Below are positions 48,906 through 63,900 of a stretch of DNA of 64,000 bases, piece after piece. Below the pieces are notes generated by a model. The model had not been told where the DNA came from. It worked only from the letters and a program-made list of their open reading frames with translations, and ran no database searches. Source of the stretch: Sipunculus nudus (lineage: Eukaryota > Annelida > Sipuncula > Golfingiida > Sipunculidae); assembly GCA_026874595.1 (NCBI GenBank), contig CM049318.1:6153741-6217740 (forward strand). The letters run 5' to 3'. How positions within the stretch are numbered: position 1 is the first letter of the stretch; each line of letters starts with the position of its first letter. A program made the translations under genes and the position numbers.

Positions 48906-51900
48906 GATGTGCAAATCGGTCTCGGTATCTACAGCATTTTCAGAGAGCATTCACGGGATAGTTATATATTCTAGGCTGGCCATTCTTTCTTTTTTTACCA
49001 AGTATCAAATGCCTTGCCTGGTTTCCGTCGTGAACGAAATGTACCAGGATGACAACATTTAAAAGGCTGGGGACTTTGGCTTCTGTACCCAAGTCTGTCA
49101 TGAACAATATCATAATCTTATGTAAAATATTAATATATTATTTTCAACATATTTTATGTGTAAAAAGGCAATCCAAGTTCTTGATATTGTCTATATACCT
49201 CAGATTTCTCAAATCTACAAATCTACAATCAGATTTCTCAAAATTTACATCTTCTGATCCTATTAACAAGAGCAACTAACCATTAACAACTTTATCAATT
49301 GCATGGTAGAAAATAGATTTTTGTACTAATATGAAGTGGTTTTAACGTTGGCATGCATGCGTCATATACAATTAGATTCATCAAATTGTAGACAGACACT
49401 ATGGCAAGCTTATACATAGCTTTTATTAAAATATTAGTTCACACAATATGATCTGTTTAAATTTTGCAAACTGTTGAAGCAAATAACCAGTCATGTAGAA
49501 ACTTGATTTCTCCAAACTGTATAATTTTAAATATGCTTGTGCAGTCCATTATATCTGTTGTTTCGTTTTCAAAACAGGAATATGCTGATAATGTTAATGA
49601 TCATATAAATGATATATAACGGTAAGACTCTTGGCTCATTCAAAGGAATGAGAAGTTGTTAACATAGATAGAATAAATCTCTATGCAAAAAAAACACTAA
49701 AAGTATTAATTTCTTTGAGTTTCTGCAATTATTTGTGATAAAAGTACAATTTAGCCACAATGCATTTATCTTGGCATTTCTTATATACATTGTCAGGCAA
49801 TAGAGGTATATTTTGCATTTAACCTAGCTTTATGCTTGTGTTACATAAACAAACCGAGCAAGGTTATTAAAGATATATACGGAGTCTATCAAAGCATCCA
49901 CACATGGCAATGTAGCCGTCAATATAGCTATGTTTTATAAAGGAGATGCAATCAATCGTTATGTTATACTTCGTCTTTTTATAATGGTGACTACCATTGG
50001 ACTTTTGGCATTCAAACAAAGCATATATAAAATCTTAGTTATGTATATTTTAATAGGCACATGCATGAGGCATATAGCAAAGGCATTTTCATCTTTGGAA
50101 TACGCTAGCACTTAAAAAAAACAAATTTGTCTATCAGACAGTTGAGATCTAATATACACGGGTGTTTAGGTCTTTCCAGATGAACCTTTATACGTATCTG
50201 CACCTTTATAGTTAATACTATTTTTTCAAGCTCTCCTTAACAAATCTACTGGAAGGTGTATATTTTTACTTACTTAAGGTCTCTGTTACACGGATTAAGG
50301 TCTTTGCCAGATAACATCACAACAATTATTCAGCACAGGTCCAAACCCAATGCGGGGCACCCGAAATAAGATGTACATCCGAAACTAAAATCATGAATTT
50401 ACATACTTCTTCTATTCTGGCCTTTCTTGCTATTTCTACCAAAAGTATAAATATTATCAGTATTAAATAGAATCTCATATTCCGCCCTTTTTATCAAGCG
50501 GTACAAATTCACTGTTTCTTAAGAATGGTCATCTTTTAATATTATTAACCTGCGGTTTACATGTCCACTGCACACATCTTCTGACTAACAACAATTAATG
50601 GAAAATACCCGGACCACCCTTATCTGAATATCCCCTCAATCTCTTCATTAATGTATGAAACAGTTGGAAGCTATAAATATAACAGTCACGAACCATCGAC
50701 ATATCGATACAAATCGATAACCGACGTCGATACGGTTACCCATACCTTCATTAATTACTTTCATCAAAAAAAATATATATACCGTAAAAAATAATTGAAA
50801 AAAATACATTAAGAAAATGTTGATAATGGGAAGGGGGAGTGCAGTAAGGCAAAAGATCGGTGATTTAATATTCAATAGCTTATTCCTTAAATGTGGTTAA
50901 GGAAGAACGGTTTGGAATTGTTTCTTCCCCTAAATTTCGTATCGTAGCAAATTTAATAAATTATAGATTTAACTCATCCTATAAATTTTACCTATCCACA
51001 CGAAAGAATCGTTTTTTATTCTAGATTTTTTAAAATATGCATACGGTTGCTTGAAATGACCTGATAAAATTATTAAAAATAAAGATTTTTTAATCTGCTG
51101 GTTTCGTTAATTATCTGATTTTTTTATTTAACATATAGACACATTTGCAGAATAAATTAAATATACTGTTAATTCAAACTGTACATTCAAAAGAGTAAGA
51201 GACTTTAATTCAGAACTTGAAAAGCAAAGAAATCATCAAAACGTATATCTTACCGAATTGAGTGCATCGCAGTACGTGTTGTACCGGAATATACAGACTG
51301 ATACCCAGCCGTACTTGTGACAGCTTTAGGCAATGGATTGTCTATATTTTATTACTGTTCTTTTTGTTGCCAGCTGGCTGATAGCATGTGACCGGGAAGT
51401 CATTGAAAATGTTGTTTGGGCCTATATTTGTACCCTAGAAAATTCAAAACTTTGATACAAAAGCTCGAGTAACTGAATAACTAATGTATAATTTGCCACG
51501 ATTCTTTCTATGCATATGTATCATGGACAGTTTCATCAGTTCCAGAAGCATGGTGGCCCCGCCTTTTTTCTTGAATTAACGCATTTTACACTATTTTAAT
51601 ACCTTGAAATGAAGCCGCCATTTGAATTTTCTATCTTAAAACTCACTGAAATGGGCAGATCTTGTTCAAGTCCTGAAATTAGATAAGATAACCTATAAAT
51701 TGTGACATATTTTACGATCCAAAAGTTCGGAGAGGACTCAAATGTTATCTGTTGAACCTAGAGACATCCTTTTTAATGTAAACGGGTGTCATTGTAAAGT
51801 CTCGTTGGATATCTGAATTAAGTTAACTGTGACCTATGGATACTTTGCAAGATATGTGAAAGAACATAATTATAGCACCCTATTATGGGGCCTATAAGAC

Positions 51901-54881
51901 AGATTTACACAGAATTTTTACAGCTGGACCTGCAAAATTCATATATTACTAAGACCCATGTATAAGTACTTTGAAACTTGAAATGATGACACTGTGACCT
52001 GTATTATGTGACTTACTATGCCTTTTGGGCCCCGAAACTGCCCGTTCTAAGCCCAGGTAAAAAATCGAAGTAAATGGACTAACTTTCCCTTTCTGTAAAA
52101 CCCCGATGGAAACGGAAACAATATAAATGTAACATGTGGACTTATGTGCGTCCCCCGACGCGAAGAGGATAAGTAGGTACGTAGGACCTATAATAAGTAA
52201 ACGATGTAAAAGATTATGACATTAGGAACCTAACAGATAGTCGGTTACAAATCCTAACATAAGGATCTAGAAACGTCTGATTTAATAAACATCTTGGAAA
52301 CCTAAAATAGGGTCACTTTTACCTATATCCTGTGAGCTGTGTGAAAGAACATGATTTGACTACCCTATTAGCCAGATAGAGACAAATTGTAGCAAGTGGA
52401 TGTAGAAATGTCTAAATTAACATCTAATGAGTTCTTCTTGGAAACCCTAAATAAGGTCGCTGTTACCTATTTCCTGAGAAAGTGGGACAAAGAGCATGAT
52501 TATGGACACTCGTGGAGTCGTTTTACACATTTTCACGGTCCCTTGATCATGACATAAATGCATGCATCACCTGCATCTAAAATTCATTTTACCGTCCTTC
52601 CCCATGGGCTATTTGTTCTTAAAAGTATAAATTTAATTAATCAGATTTGAATAATTAACCCTCAAGGGACAAGATTTTTTCGCGACTAAAACGACCGATT
52701 TGGGTCGTTCAAGAACCTATTACCTTTTACACATAGATACAATATTATATTTTTGTGATTTTCTTAGTTTTACTACTTCTATTCTATATAACAGACACTC
52801 TAAAGTGTTCTTATGACAACTAGAAAAGCACTCAGACAGGGCAGACCTCCACCAAGGCAGTTCATTGTCCTCATATAGAACTGTCAAAAGCAGCATTTTC
52901 CTTTTAAAAAATCCTTAATCAAGAATGTTATCCGTATCAAAATTTAATCATTTTTTCCTTCAATCATTGCAATTTTCCTAGCTATCCTGAAGATTTAATC
53001 AAAATCCGTCAATAACATTTTGAATAATGTTGCTAACAGACAAACATACTAACCAACGCCCGCAAAATCCTAACCCCTGTCGCCTGGCGGAGGTGATGAA
53101 CAGGTATAGTCGCACATATTTGCAGACTAAAGCTAGAATTGCTTATGTATACGGAATGCGGAATGCGAGATAAAGATAAAGAAAGCGAGATTCTTTATGC
53201 GCGGATCCGGCATAAGGAATCCTGCTCCATGTAGCGATTTTTTTAAGTTTCCGAATGGTATCCAGGGGCATCACATAGATAAAAATGCATGCCGCTGTGA
53301 ATAATCATATGAAATCTCGCAACACGCATTCTGAAATCCGTACAAAAGGAATCCTACATGTTACTATTGAAGAAACTAGGCCGCGAAAAAGTCTGGTTGT
53401 TAGGTCCATCTTCCGTGGGGTTTGGACTTAAAAGAAAGCGATCGTGGCCCCAATGCTTTAACGGCACGTACACGTTGAGCGACGTCATTGTCCACTATGA
53501 CGTCACGACTCACAATACAAATATGGCCATATCGTCACCTGCTAGTGTAAACAAATATGCAATGGACCACCATATAAAACACTAGAGCTCATTCCAGGGT
53601 TAATTACACACGGATCGAATCCAAAATTTAATCAATTGTTCCAGGTACCTTTGATGAGCTATCCCGTAAATTTCATCAAACTCCTTTTAGGACTTTATGT
53701 GATATTTTGCTAACAGACAAAAAGATAAAAAAACAGATAAAGAGATTAACAGATACAAGGATAAACAGACAAACGAACGCTTCCCAAAAATATCCTGATT
53801 TAATTACATATCATTTTCATACATTTCTTAGCAAAGGGTGCATATTAGACAAAAGCATAATTGTGCAAATAGTGTAAGAACACAATTTCATTTATTTGGA
53901 TTATCATTTCCTGTTTTCTGCCTGTAAACCTAATTGTCGTTTTTGATGTAAGAATTTGGAAGATATAATAGAAAGGGGTTTATTCGATTTAAGTTTCCTA
54001 GTTTTTGATAAACACAAAAATATCTAGGAACAACTTACCCCAAAGTAGCCTCTCAAGGGTTAATATGTTACTGCATCACAGCTCAGGCTTTATTTTCCAT
54101 GACAGACGGTTAAGTTAGGATACAGACTGACAAAAACTGTATCTGCCTCAAAACGCTACAAACGGATGGTTTACATCAGAACCCGTCAAATAGGACTATA
54201 AGTTTTATGTAACTAGGCACCAACAACCCATTAACATTGTCCACATATCGTTGAAAGCATAGGTTTGTAAAAGGTTTGCCTGCCTGCTACGGGAACTCGG
54301 TTGAAAATCCGCGTGTACTCGAGGATATATCGGAAACCTCTGGATATTTTGGTCATTGTTATTCTGAAAACTGGTCATCTGTCATCTGCTGAGGTTCACG
54401 TTAGATTTTGTAAAACCATACGACAATACAAATCTAATAAATAATTTCTTCAATCTGAGAATCAACTAAATTTCATGATTGTACTGGTTTTTATGTTTGC
54501 TGTTGTTTAACTATCAATGTTTTTGCCTGACTTGAAACTATATAACTTTAAATGGAATAAGTGTGAATAATAACTTTCAGTTTCTGAAAGAAATGATAAA
54601 TTTTCTTGATGGTCGGATGGATTTGGATGTATATTCCTATATTTTAGGAATCATAAAATATATGTCTACTAGACACGTGACCCTTCACGGTCCGGTGTTT
54701 TGTTTGTTTGTTTGTTTGTTTTTTTTTTTTTTTTTTTTTATAAACTCAATACACCAAGCGGGGTCAGGTCATTCTGCGATGAAAGCGTGACAGAGTCAGG
54801 TCGAGTCGAACCACTATGGTGTTTGGTGAACGATGGCGAATAGTTGAAACAGCACCAATTATATACAAATGAATGAATGAG

Positions 54882-54942
<61 letters not shown>

Positions 54943-57900
54943 CTTTATTCGTACAAGGAAGTACAGCACATTATATGCAATGAAAAGAAATTTGATATAA
55001 ATGACAGATATACAGAAAGAGGAAACGAAAAATGAAAGTTCAGTCCATACCTGCAATTATTTGCAGACTGTGGGAACACCAAGACACCAGTTATAATCAG
55101 AGGTAATATCGCAGAAGGGTTCATTGGGACACCAGGTTATCCTAACCGTTACCCCGGTGGTCTACAGTGTTTATTGATCTTCTTAGTTAAAGTAACAGAG
55201 GTACGCAGTTGCAATACTGGCAATTTTCTTCAAGTCACTGATATTAGTAGCACCATGAAAATAAAACCTTGCAACTATAAACATGAATTGATTAACCAGA
55301 TAAGTTAAGAAATGTACATGGCATTAAATTATTTTTTTTTAATTAAACGGAATAGGTACATGATACAAATGCTTATTCTTTTTAGAGTAGATGAACGTTA
55401 ATTCAGGTTAAACCAAAAAAATTGTGACGCCAAACATATCTTTTTTAAACATAGGTTGTACATATAAATCTTCTTGATCTTAATGTGAACGGAATTGGCT
55501 CCCTTCGTATTTTTGGTTGTGAAGAAGGCTATGAAGCATATTTTAGCAGAATGATGGCCGCGGTTCACTTGAGATCGAGCAGTCAGGTCGTGGTTATACA
55601 ATTTTAAACAGGGTATAAAGTAGATGACACAAGTTTTCTGTTGCGATGGCTGTATTTGTCCAAATCTGGTGGACCATCTACCATCCCCTCGGCACGAACA
55701 CTTTCAACAGATGAAGGTAGGTACTTTCAGATGAAGGAAATAAAAGTGTCTCTATCCTGTCTCTATCCTCTATCTATATTACGAGTTAAATCCGTATAGT
55801 TAAGCATAATTATATAAACTGCATAAAGTATCTCCCTAAATGATAAATGTAGAATAAATCGGACATAACTTTTTAATTGGAAAACATATTAACCTAAAAA
55901 ATGAAAACTATATTTAGCTAAGTGGGAGCTCTTATAGTATATTGTATCTCATCAGTCAAAGATGCTATTTGATTTCAACACCTTTCAATTATATTTGATA
56001 TTTTCATTCTACGGCAGCATGCAAAAAGAACAGACTGAAAATCTTCAGTAGTGGTGCATTCAAAGAAGGCTTCATCACATCACCCGGATATCCCAATGAA
56101 TACCCGGCCTGGTCTTCCTGTTTGTGGTGTATTATTTCAAACGAGAATGAGGCAATAACAATTACAATAACTTATATAATAATCAACTCATATGTGTAAG
56201 ATAAACTCGATAAGATCGGATCTGATGTTTTTATGATTATTTCTTAAAAATAGTAATGGAAATAAAAATTCATTCGATTTCATAAGAAATATGATATTTA
56301 AGCTCCATATCCGTTTTTGACTTAAATATCTCCTTCCTGTATTAATGCGAGAAAGGCTTATTGATCTGATACTTTTTTTTCTCAAAACACTTCCATCAAT
56401 TTCTTTGTGAATACGTAATATAAAATTAACTATTGTTTTAAATAAATAAGTAAATAATAATAATAATAATAATAATAATTTTAATAAATATTGATAACAA
56501 TATCACCAGTTTACTAAGTGCCATCCTGTTTTTTACATAGATTATCCAGCTGAACCTACCTGATCTGCACCTTGATCGTGCTTCATTAACTGTCATCGGA
56601 GGTCCAAAAGGAATAACAACATTTACTGGTAATCAGACTACAAAGCAAAAACTACGGTTGGGCGAGTCTGTTGTGATTGTGGAATTCAAAACATATAATA
56701 GGCGCGGAAAAGGGTTTCGACTTACGTTTTCCTTTAAAAACAAGTATCCGGAGCTGTCCGCGTCAGCTCCACCTGTGCAAGCTATTCCAGAGCCTGGTAA
56801 GTGTAAATGTGTCACCGGTCAATGTAAATATATTTCTTTATAAAAATACTATTAACAACAGGTTCCTAGAGATAAATACCTCATAGGAGTGCTTGCTATG
56901 TAAAATGTACATGTACTGAGAATTGTATCGTTTGTTATAACTACAACTGTGTGGAAAATCCGCATTGATAAAAGAGATCTAATCTTTAATATAAAGAATT
57001 ATTTAATATACATTACGATTGTCCCATCTTTAAGAATCGATTAACTGGAGGATTGGTTGATGGATGAAATTTTCTAATATAAATCAAGGATTTCTATAAT
57101 GAAGTCAGTTTCATCATAAGTCATGTGTGTAGTCTTAGTTGTCCGTTTATGCCCAAACATTTTAAGATATTAGTCGAGCCTGTATTCTTAGAGTAGAATC
57201 ATATGCTGTTTAACAAAAGCTGGTTTTCTACTTTATCGAACCCCTTGTACGAGAAAACCCGATGTGTTTCGATTCGTAGAAAGGTGAGAAATCCATTTGC
57301 ACTAGACTATACTTGCTAAACTTGAAATGTCAACTGGGTCTATGCTCATGTCAAGTAGTGTCATGCATTGGTTATTTATTTTTATGAGTTAATACGCCAC
57401 TTTGATGTATACGTTACACTAACAGATACATTTCCTAGTATACTCTATATAAAAAAAATAGCAGCGAAAAGGCTAACACATAGTCAAGAAAAAACGTACC
57501 CTTTCCTTTACTAATAGCTTTAAGTGTGTCCCTAGTGTAAAATCACATATCTGAGATAAATAGTATAAAAGAGGGATAAACATGTTTTCCCAACTTGTCG
57601 ACAACCGGCGGGATAATTAGGCAGTAAGTGGGACATACTAGTAACATATAAAGATATATCTATTACGTTAAGTCAAGCTGAATTGGAGGTGGGAAAAAAA
57701 GTGTCATTAAAATGTTATGATATCTCCATCATATATTTGGATATTTCGTAAACAATCGATTTTCTGGTGATGTTTTCGATTGCGAAATCATGTTCTGACT
57801 AACAGGTTTATTGTTTCGACGTGATGCCTTGTACTTTCTTTGGCCTAGCATGGATAAATGACCGGCCTTAAGTAGAAGCCTACTATTTGACCGCCTCGTA

Positions 57901-60900
57901 AAAGTTAGATCTGAAAGTTAGATCTGAAAAAATAACCGCCCGGTCGTCTGTTCATGGCAATACTGTAAGTCCGTCTGTTTCAGAGTGTGGGTCTCCGAAC
58001 TCGCCAAGTATTATCAACGGTTCTACAGGACACGGGATTCTACATTCCCCGGGGTATCCAGGCAATTACGCGAACGGACTAAATTGTTACTGGCTTTTAC
58101 TTGCCCAAAGAATTGAGGTATTTTTTAAGTTTCCACGAGCAAGCCTATCGCATATTAAAGAATGTATCGAATTACATTCTATGAAAACGATCATGTGATG
58201 ATACCATCACGCATTTGTTGACTGACAAGAGAATAAAGTATTTCTCCGTGTACGCTTGAAAATATAAGTTTTACATTTATTACGTCGCTATGAATAATAT
58301 ATGCGAAAATATTTATTGTGACGCTGATTTATAATGATTGCAAATGTTATCCAATTTTATTAGACATTCAGAGTCTCTATATTTCTCCTGGACCTTGAAC
58401 GAGATTATGATTTCTTGAGCTTTCAAAGAGTTAATGGGACATTGATTCATCCATCTTCAAGGTATACTGGTAGAATGAATACAACAGAGACACTAATATT
58501 TTCTGGATCAGCTATATTCATACAATTTACCACAGATGTGATCATAGGGAAGCGAGGTTTCCTTCTTATTTGGTCATTCGAATCCTCCTCTCAGCCAACC
58601 ACAGCCAGTCCGTCACACATAGGGCGACATTCTTGTGAGACTTTTCTCTTCTAGATTTCACACGTCTGTTAATTATCATTATTTACCAGGTAATTTATGA
58701 CAGCTTATGTTTTGTTATTGGAGTCATAGGTTTGTATGGGTGATAAATATCATATATTGATGTTCTTCTTTAAATGTAGCCGTTCGACCGCTGTCATCAT
58801 ATAGACAGACCTAGTTCTGAACTTATAAAGAAATATATATTCTTTTTTTAACGTAGCGTGTAGATTCGTCGACTCTCCAGTCATCATCGACGGCACACAG
58901 ACAGATGGAGTCCTGAACTTAAATTCTGATGAGTGTTACTTGCTGTTTATTGCTAGAATGGACCAGGCAAGTTAAGATTTATTTGTGTCTGTAAATATGC
59001 ATTTCTTCTCGTCGAAATAAGCAAAATGTTATATTTACATGAACCATATCATTAAGCTGCATAATGAAATAATTAGGTGTCATAAAATACACTGACTGTA
59101 GGTTCTATACATCACTCTTAACACATCCCAGGGAGTTATTGAATTCTACCAAGCAGATGGTTATCAGTTCAGCATGATAAACCCCACACATGTGAAACTT
59201 CCCGGCACGGTGATAATCACTGTGAAAAGAAGTTTCGACCTTCAACTTAGATGGTCATTTATGTCAGTATCTCAGAAAACATTTAGCACGGCCACTTCCA
59301 CTGATGTACATGTACAAGAAGGTAATTATCAATTATTAAATTATTGTCAGAATGTCTGTTCTTTATCTAGTTGAAACTATCATTAGTAGTATCTATTTTA
59401 TCATGTGACGATAGACAGGGTCAGTTTATTGTCTTTCTTGCAAAATCTGTCCGGGAAACATCCCAATATCCTAAGATATTGAACACATATTATGCTTATC
59501 ATAATCCAGTGCTTAGAAACTTTTAGGTGCTATCTTTTAAAGTTTCTCTTGTCACATATATAAATACGATGTTAACATTGTCAGCATGTATCCTACTTTC
59601 AAATATTTTATTTTACAATATATATATATTATATTATCTGAAAACCCGCCTATAGTTAAGCTAGTAAAAGAAATAAGGGCCTATAGAATACTCATTAAAT
59701 TCGTAAAATATTTTACAATACTTTCACGTTAAAACGGCGAAAAGACTTACCTTGCCATAGCAGGAAACATTGTTTCAAAAATCCTTAACAAAAGCCGATA
59801 TCAAGGACACACGTGGCTGGCTTGGAGGGATTTCAGGATATTTTAATATTATTGAAACAGCAATTTTCTATAAAGATTAGTATTCTTGTGAACTAATATT
59901 AAAATTCACCATTGCAAATGTACATGAATACTTTGTTATAAGGAAACACATTGAGTCCTTTATCCATTGTAGTAATTTTTTTAGGTAAATAAAAAAGTGA
60001 GGAAGTGGTTCCGGTTTAAAAGGTTAAACGATTTTTATCATACACCTACCTACCCATGTCAGTTTGACAACTGCTCATGAATATTGACACATAATGTAAT
60101 AGAAAGACACTATTCGGTATCCATCAAAGCGATAATATAAGTTTTGCGAACTTAATATATCATGTATGATAGCATTCGAAAGCTAAGTATCATGATAACG
60201 TGTGAAGGCGCCCCCCCCCCCCCCCCTCCAACATAAAAGTTGTACTATGTATATATGAGATAACAGGGAATTGATTTACAACCGTCTCTAAGTTATCTTA
60301 ATAATAAACCTTTAGTCAAAAATTCGTATGCGTATATCATTACATTTAAGGATAATCTATTTATAATTAAATTTAATGTTTACTTAATATAAAAATAAAC
60401 TTTGAAATCGAGGCCAACAGCATACTCTTTATATAACCCACCAGAACGGCACTCCCAAATACATGAAACGTAAACAAAAAATATAGAAATACTGCAGAGT
60501 TAAGACCGATATATTCAGGTATTTTAGCCATCATCGATTCCCGATGTCCTTTTATTTAGCATGTCGATCTGTCGGCTCACCAACCGTCATTAGAGGTGAA
60601 GAGGATGATGGCTTGTCTTCACCGGGCTATCCCAAATTGTATGCAAACGGACTGAACTGTCACTGGCTATTCGTTGGAAATAAAAACCAGGTCGTTATGT
60701 CCTTTTGGTCATTTCGCATTTATAATTTTTTAATTGGCTTTCAGTTGATAAGAAATTTTTAAATATCAACGGGCGTCTGGTCAATTGTAATATTATATAC
60801 TGGAATAAATATTATAATTGAATCGTCGTCGCACTGTCCGAAAGTCTTGGAATGAATCCTAAAAATATAAATAATACGCGCATATCTTTATATCGTGTTT

Positions 60901-63900
60901 CGTTCGCAGATCATTCAGATTGTCATATCGAACCTTGACGTGGAGGATGGCTATGATTTCCTTAATTTTTACGATGGTCCCAGCATACTCTCACAGAACC
61001 ATGCAAAGTGTACAGGAGTTCATGAGGACAAGTCACATGTTTTTTCGACTGGGGCACTCCTATTGGTTAGATTCAGTTCAGACGGGTCGGTACAAGGAAA
61101 GGGATTCCAGTTAAACTGGTCATTCCTGTCTTTATCAAATGTTATAGGCTACGCAGCTTTAAACTCACTTTGTGGAAGCGGTAATTATTTTGAGTTTCTC
61201 ATTAGAAATGCCGCTATCATAAGATATATAAACTTTCGATTAAAGGTATATGGTGATATCAAATGAAATTATTCATTAAGGGTAACATGATACAATTTAT
61301 TATGCATTTTGTACTATAACAGGTCTAAAGTATAATTATTTGAGTATAATTATTATGAAACATTGCAATCGTTCTTCTTCGTTAAGCATGTCACCCAGCC
61401 AGTTCACCAATGATCATCACCGGTCAGCGCGGTGTGTTATCATCTCGATGTTATGCTTACTTATATATCCGGAGATGTTACTGGCTCTTCGTTGCAAATA
61501 AGCATCAGGTTGTACGATACATTTCATTTAGAATCTCAAAGTCTAAGTTGAAAGGGAAAATGAGTCAAGTATGCTTACGTAAAGGGAGTTTGAAACGTCC
61601 AGGTATTGAGACGCCTGGTGTTGACGAGAAATATTATAAAACAATGCTGGAATCGTCTGAATGGTTTTGTTATTAAATTGAATATGTAAAGGTATCAGGT
61701 CACCCTTGCGTGTATAACATTAATTTCGTGTATCATCCACAGATAATTCTGCTTTCCATAAGGAGCCTCGACCTGGAGAGGAACTTCGATTTCCTGTACA
61801 TTTATGATGGTGCAAGCACTCAGTCACCAAACCTAGCACGGTTTACAGGAACTCAGAACGACACGGTAAATGTGTCGTCGACTGGTGCGCGGGTATTATT
61901 GGAATTTACAACAGAATGTTTGATACAGAAAAGAGGATTTCAACTGAGCTGGTCATTTCTACCTGTCTTCAATGTGTCTGAGGCCAAAACTGGAAATGGA
62001 TCCTTTGGAGCCGGTAATTAGCAAACATTTTTCATAGACTCCTGTTCCTATTACACACCGGAATTTATTTTCTGTGTAGAACTAAAAATCACTTAAGTCA
62101 GAGAGATTTATATTAATATGTATATATAATAATTAACTTGAAACATTTAAAACACTAGATTGGTTTAAAAGTTACCTTCATCTAAGGTCATGCCGAGTTA
62201 ACATTGGGAAATGACATTCCAAGGACAAAATTTGAATTTTTCTGTACCACAAGGTAGCTGTGGTGGACAAGTTCTATATTTAGCCTACGCAAGGACAATT
62301 CAACAAAATATTCCCTGACATATCAATCTTCAAGGTTATGCAGACGACCATGTGAAAAAGCGTTCATTTAATCTAATAACCGCCAGGCAGAGATAAGTAG
62401 TATATCCAGCTTTAATCATATGCAAAGGCCAAAAATATGGATGGATGAAAACCGGTTAAAATGAACAACTCTAAAACTAAATTTATCTTATTTAGTAAAA
62501 GTGTCCAAGTGAACAATCAAAGATCTATGAATTAGTGGAGAAAGAGTTCACGCATCAGATACCATACGAAATTTGTAAGCATTGTCAGTCAGTCAATTGA
62601 CTCTTAAGCCTTATATTGCCCGTAAATGTAAACCTGCAATGTTTAACATTCAAAGGATAAAACAAATCAGACCTATACTTACACTAGAAGTAACACATTC
62701 ATTAGTTTTGGGATAAGTGATATCACATTTGGATTATTCCAACGGAATCATGTTTGGTTTACCTGAATCATCAATCAAACGGCCACAGATTGTTCAAAAC
62801 ATTGCAGCAAAACTAGTGTTTAACATCAGTATGTACGACAGTGCAGAAAAGCAAGTGAACAACTACATGCGCGAATAGAATTAAACATTTTAACACTTGT
62901 GTAAAAGTGTTTTGACGAACGTGCATCATACTATTTAGATGATCTGTTTTTTTTTCGATAAAATCATTGAGAGAAGGATTTAGATCATGTGATAAAGTCA
63001 AGCTACTTGTTGTTCCTTTTGCTTAAAGGAAAACATTTGCCGCAAGATCTTTCAATGTATGCGGTCCCAGTAATGAAACAGCATTCCTGACGAATTGCAG
63101 GTCATACAGTAGTTTAGTAGCTTAAAAAAGATCTTAAGCCTTACCTTTTAATAAATGTTATGATTGATGTCTTGGACTGATTTTAATAACGTCGCACATC
63201 GTTTCATTTGATGTCTCACCTGCGTGTTTTAAAATAAAATATACATTGTAAATCGCATTTGAAACATTTGTCTGTATTTAGCGCTATATCAAAATAGATA
63301 CGTCTATGTCTATGTCTCACATAAAATTAAGGCTTTATGAAAACCCCACATATATTAGTGTTGATACTATATTATACCTTTCGAACCATTATCTTCATTT
63401 ACAGCTGTTACGATAAGTGCATGGATATCATAAAATAATTTTAGTCGCTCTATAATGTTTTAGTATGTGGATCCGTTGATTCACCTACTCTGCTTACAAC
63501 AACAAGTGGCGTGCTTTCTGTCTCGTTTAATAATCTCTCAATGGAAAACATTTGCCACTGGCTGCTCATTGCATGTGCAAATCAGGTACATTTTTAATCT
63601 TTATTTGTTTAATGTGCAAATCAGGTACATTTTTAATCTTTATTTTTTTTAATTAAAGAGGAATGTTTTAACCTAAAAATACAAGTTATGCTCCCTACAG
63701 TTTCCTTGTTGTTCCGTATCACTTTAACTGGGAAATTAGAATATCAATAATGAGAGGTTTTTACATTGTAAGTGTAGTATTAAATGATATGTGACAGTAT
63801 CGTTTGAAATTGTTTGATTTCAGAGTGTTGAGATATCCGAGCTAGACCTCAGTCTTAACGATGGAAACAATATCCTTAATTTTTATGATGGTCCGAATAT

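Larger units (their letters stand above)
48226..55066 (+). other. Intron 1 of the CUB gene
   Basis: A 6.8-kb stretch with no further CUB exon that I could find on either strand. It holds a (CT)n tract, a MITE-like element at 52,844-53,094, a related fragment at 53,600-53,830, decayed internal repeats at 51,780-52,560 (recurring 'gtgaaagaacat-attt/ta'), and a (TA)n tract close to the 3' end. The short open frames inside show no domain. Confidence 0.5.

Noticed and set aside
51340-51420. Candidate extra CUB-gene exon in intron 1 (after ttgttgccag)
   Set aside because: Translation gives no CUB strand pattern and the required phases do not match exon 1 and exon 2.
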